Positions 63,693-64,000 of a DNA stretch of 64,000 bases are shown here, one piece after another (positions within the stretch are counted from its first letter, which is position 1; each line of letters starts with the position of its first letter). Where the stretch lies: contig JAKUDP010000007.1 in the NCBI GenBank assembly GCA_022570795.1, positions 1,550,001-1,614,000 of the forward strand, in the 5' to 3' direction. The translations under genes were made by a program, and so were the position numbers. The stretch is from Sphaerulina vaccinii (Eukaryota > Ascomycota > Dothideomycetes > Mycosphaerellales > Mycosphaerellaceae). The notes below the pieces were generated by a model that was given only the letters and a program-made list of their open reading frames with translations, was not told the origin of the DNA and did no database searches.

Positions 63693-64000
63693 GTAGCTCT
63701 AGCCGACGACTCCATACTTCCATGCTTTCTTAACTTCTCGCGGCTGCGATATGTCTAGGTAGCCTCAAAGCATAGACTCTCCCTCTCAAACGTCTCCGCA
63801 TGATGCTAGGCCCAATCATACGTCTTAAACTCGCTCCTTTTCAGCTCAATTCGACTCTATATTGCCGTCTTGATCGGATGAGGGTTGAGTAAGATCTTGA
63901 CATTTCGGTATACCTCCATTTTTACAGATACTCGTCTTGATAGGGACATGCAGCTCCTCCTGGGCAGAGAAGGATGGGTTTGAAAGGAGTACTATTGTAG
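63693..64000. other. Window right end, no gene recognised
   Basis: About 300 bp after the MITE. No supported reading frame or RNA gene; it may be part of a gene continuing beyond the window. Confidence 0.4.

Noticed and set aside
1..64000. CRISPR array, operon structure or bacterial signals
   Set aside because: Spliceosomal introns throughout show a eukaryotic genome; the tandem repeats found have no spacer pattern.
63261..64000. Telomere or subtelomere at the right end
   Set aside because: No TTAGGG-type repeat; the repetitive DNA there is explained by the MITE and its ATTGACTA microsatellite.

Overview
The window looks like part of a filamentous ascomycete chromosome, probably Dothideomycetes (Capnodiales-like). 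That placement is an inference from the gene families; no sequence search was run. The support is short introns (mostly 46-75 nt) with GTRAGT-type donors and CTAAC/CTAAT branch points, dense mono- and multi-exon genes on both strands, and typical fungal proteins: Pse1/Kap121, Spt7, Rsc1/2, Sds23, Oct1, Otu1, a MICOS apolipoprotein-O subunit, a hybrid histidine kinase, and an Rps26 gene with four exons.

Layout, left to right. 1-4.6 kb is an accessory stretch: a broken proline/serine-rich gene cut by the window edge, an 83-residue secreted six-cysteine protein in three small exons, a short-chain dehydrogenase with an in-frame stop, and an unrecognised four-exon gene. 4.6-12.4 kb is housekeeping: a Ymc-type mitochondrial carrier with a 12-nt exon, a small conserved lysine-rich protein behind a 151-bp inverted-repeat element, an AAAP amino-acid transporter, and the importin Pse1. 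13.3-24 kb holds a SAP-like protein with an internal 186-bp duplication, Spt7, a VanZ-domain protein, Rps26 (with a long stem-loop in its second intron), a CBS-PB1 protein and a GFA-family protein. 25-41 kb holds Sds23, an acidic conserved protein, a decayed FAD monooxygenase, Otu1, Rsc1/2, a small lysine-rich gene with a frame break, a possible SLOG-fold protein, a verprolin-like proline-rich protein and a conserved hypothetical.

41-53 kb contains a small sugar-catabolic group: an intact MFS sugar transporter, an alpha-L-rhamnosidase (GH78) with an in-frame TGA, and a divergent secreted GH79 beta-glucuronidase with a frameshift. An intact hybrid histidine kinase follows. 53-55.8 kb is a truncated M20 amidohydrolase whose 5' half is replaced by about 2 kb of degenerate repeat carrying some twenty copies of a GCGTATA-like motif. 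56.4-60 kb returns to housekeeping with a MICOS subunit and Oct1. 60-63.1 kb is a coiled-coil gene with several stops and frame breaks. 63.26-63.68 kb is a 424-bp hAT-type MITE with a perfect 8-bp target duplication.

The clearest theme is a contrast. About 20 kb of housekeeping coding sequence reads cleanly, while most accessory metabolic genes (SDR, monooxygenase, GH78, GH79, M20, and the loci at the left edge and near the right end) carry stops, frameshifts or truncation. This points to real gene decay in accessory blocks rather than poor sequence, but resequencing or RNA reads are needed to confirm it. All gene models are from reading splice signals and frames by eye.
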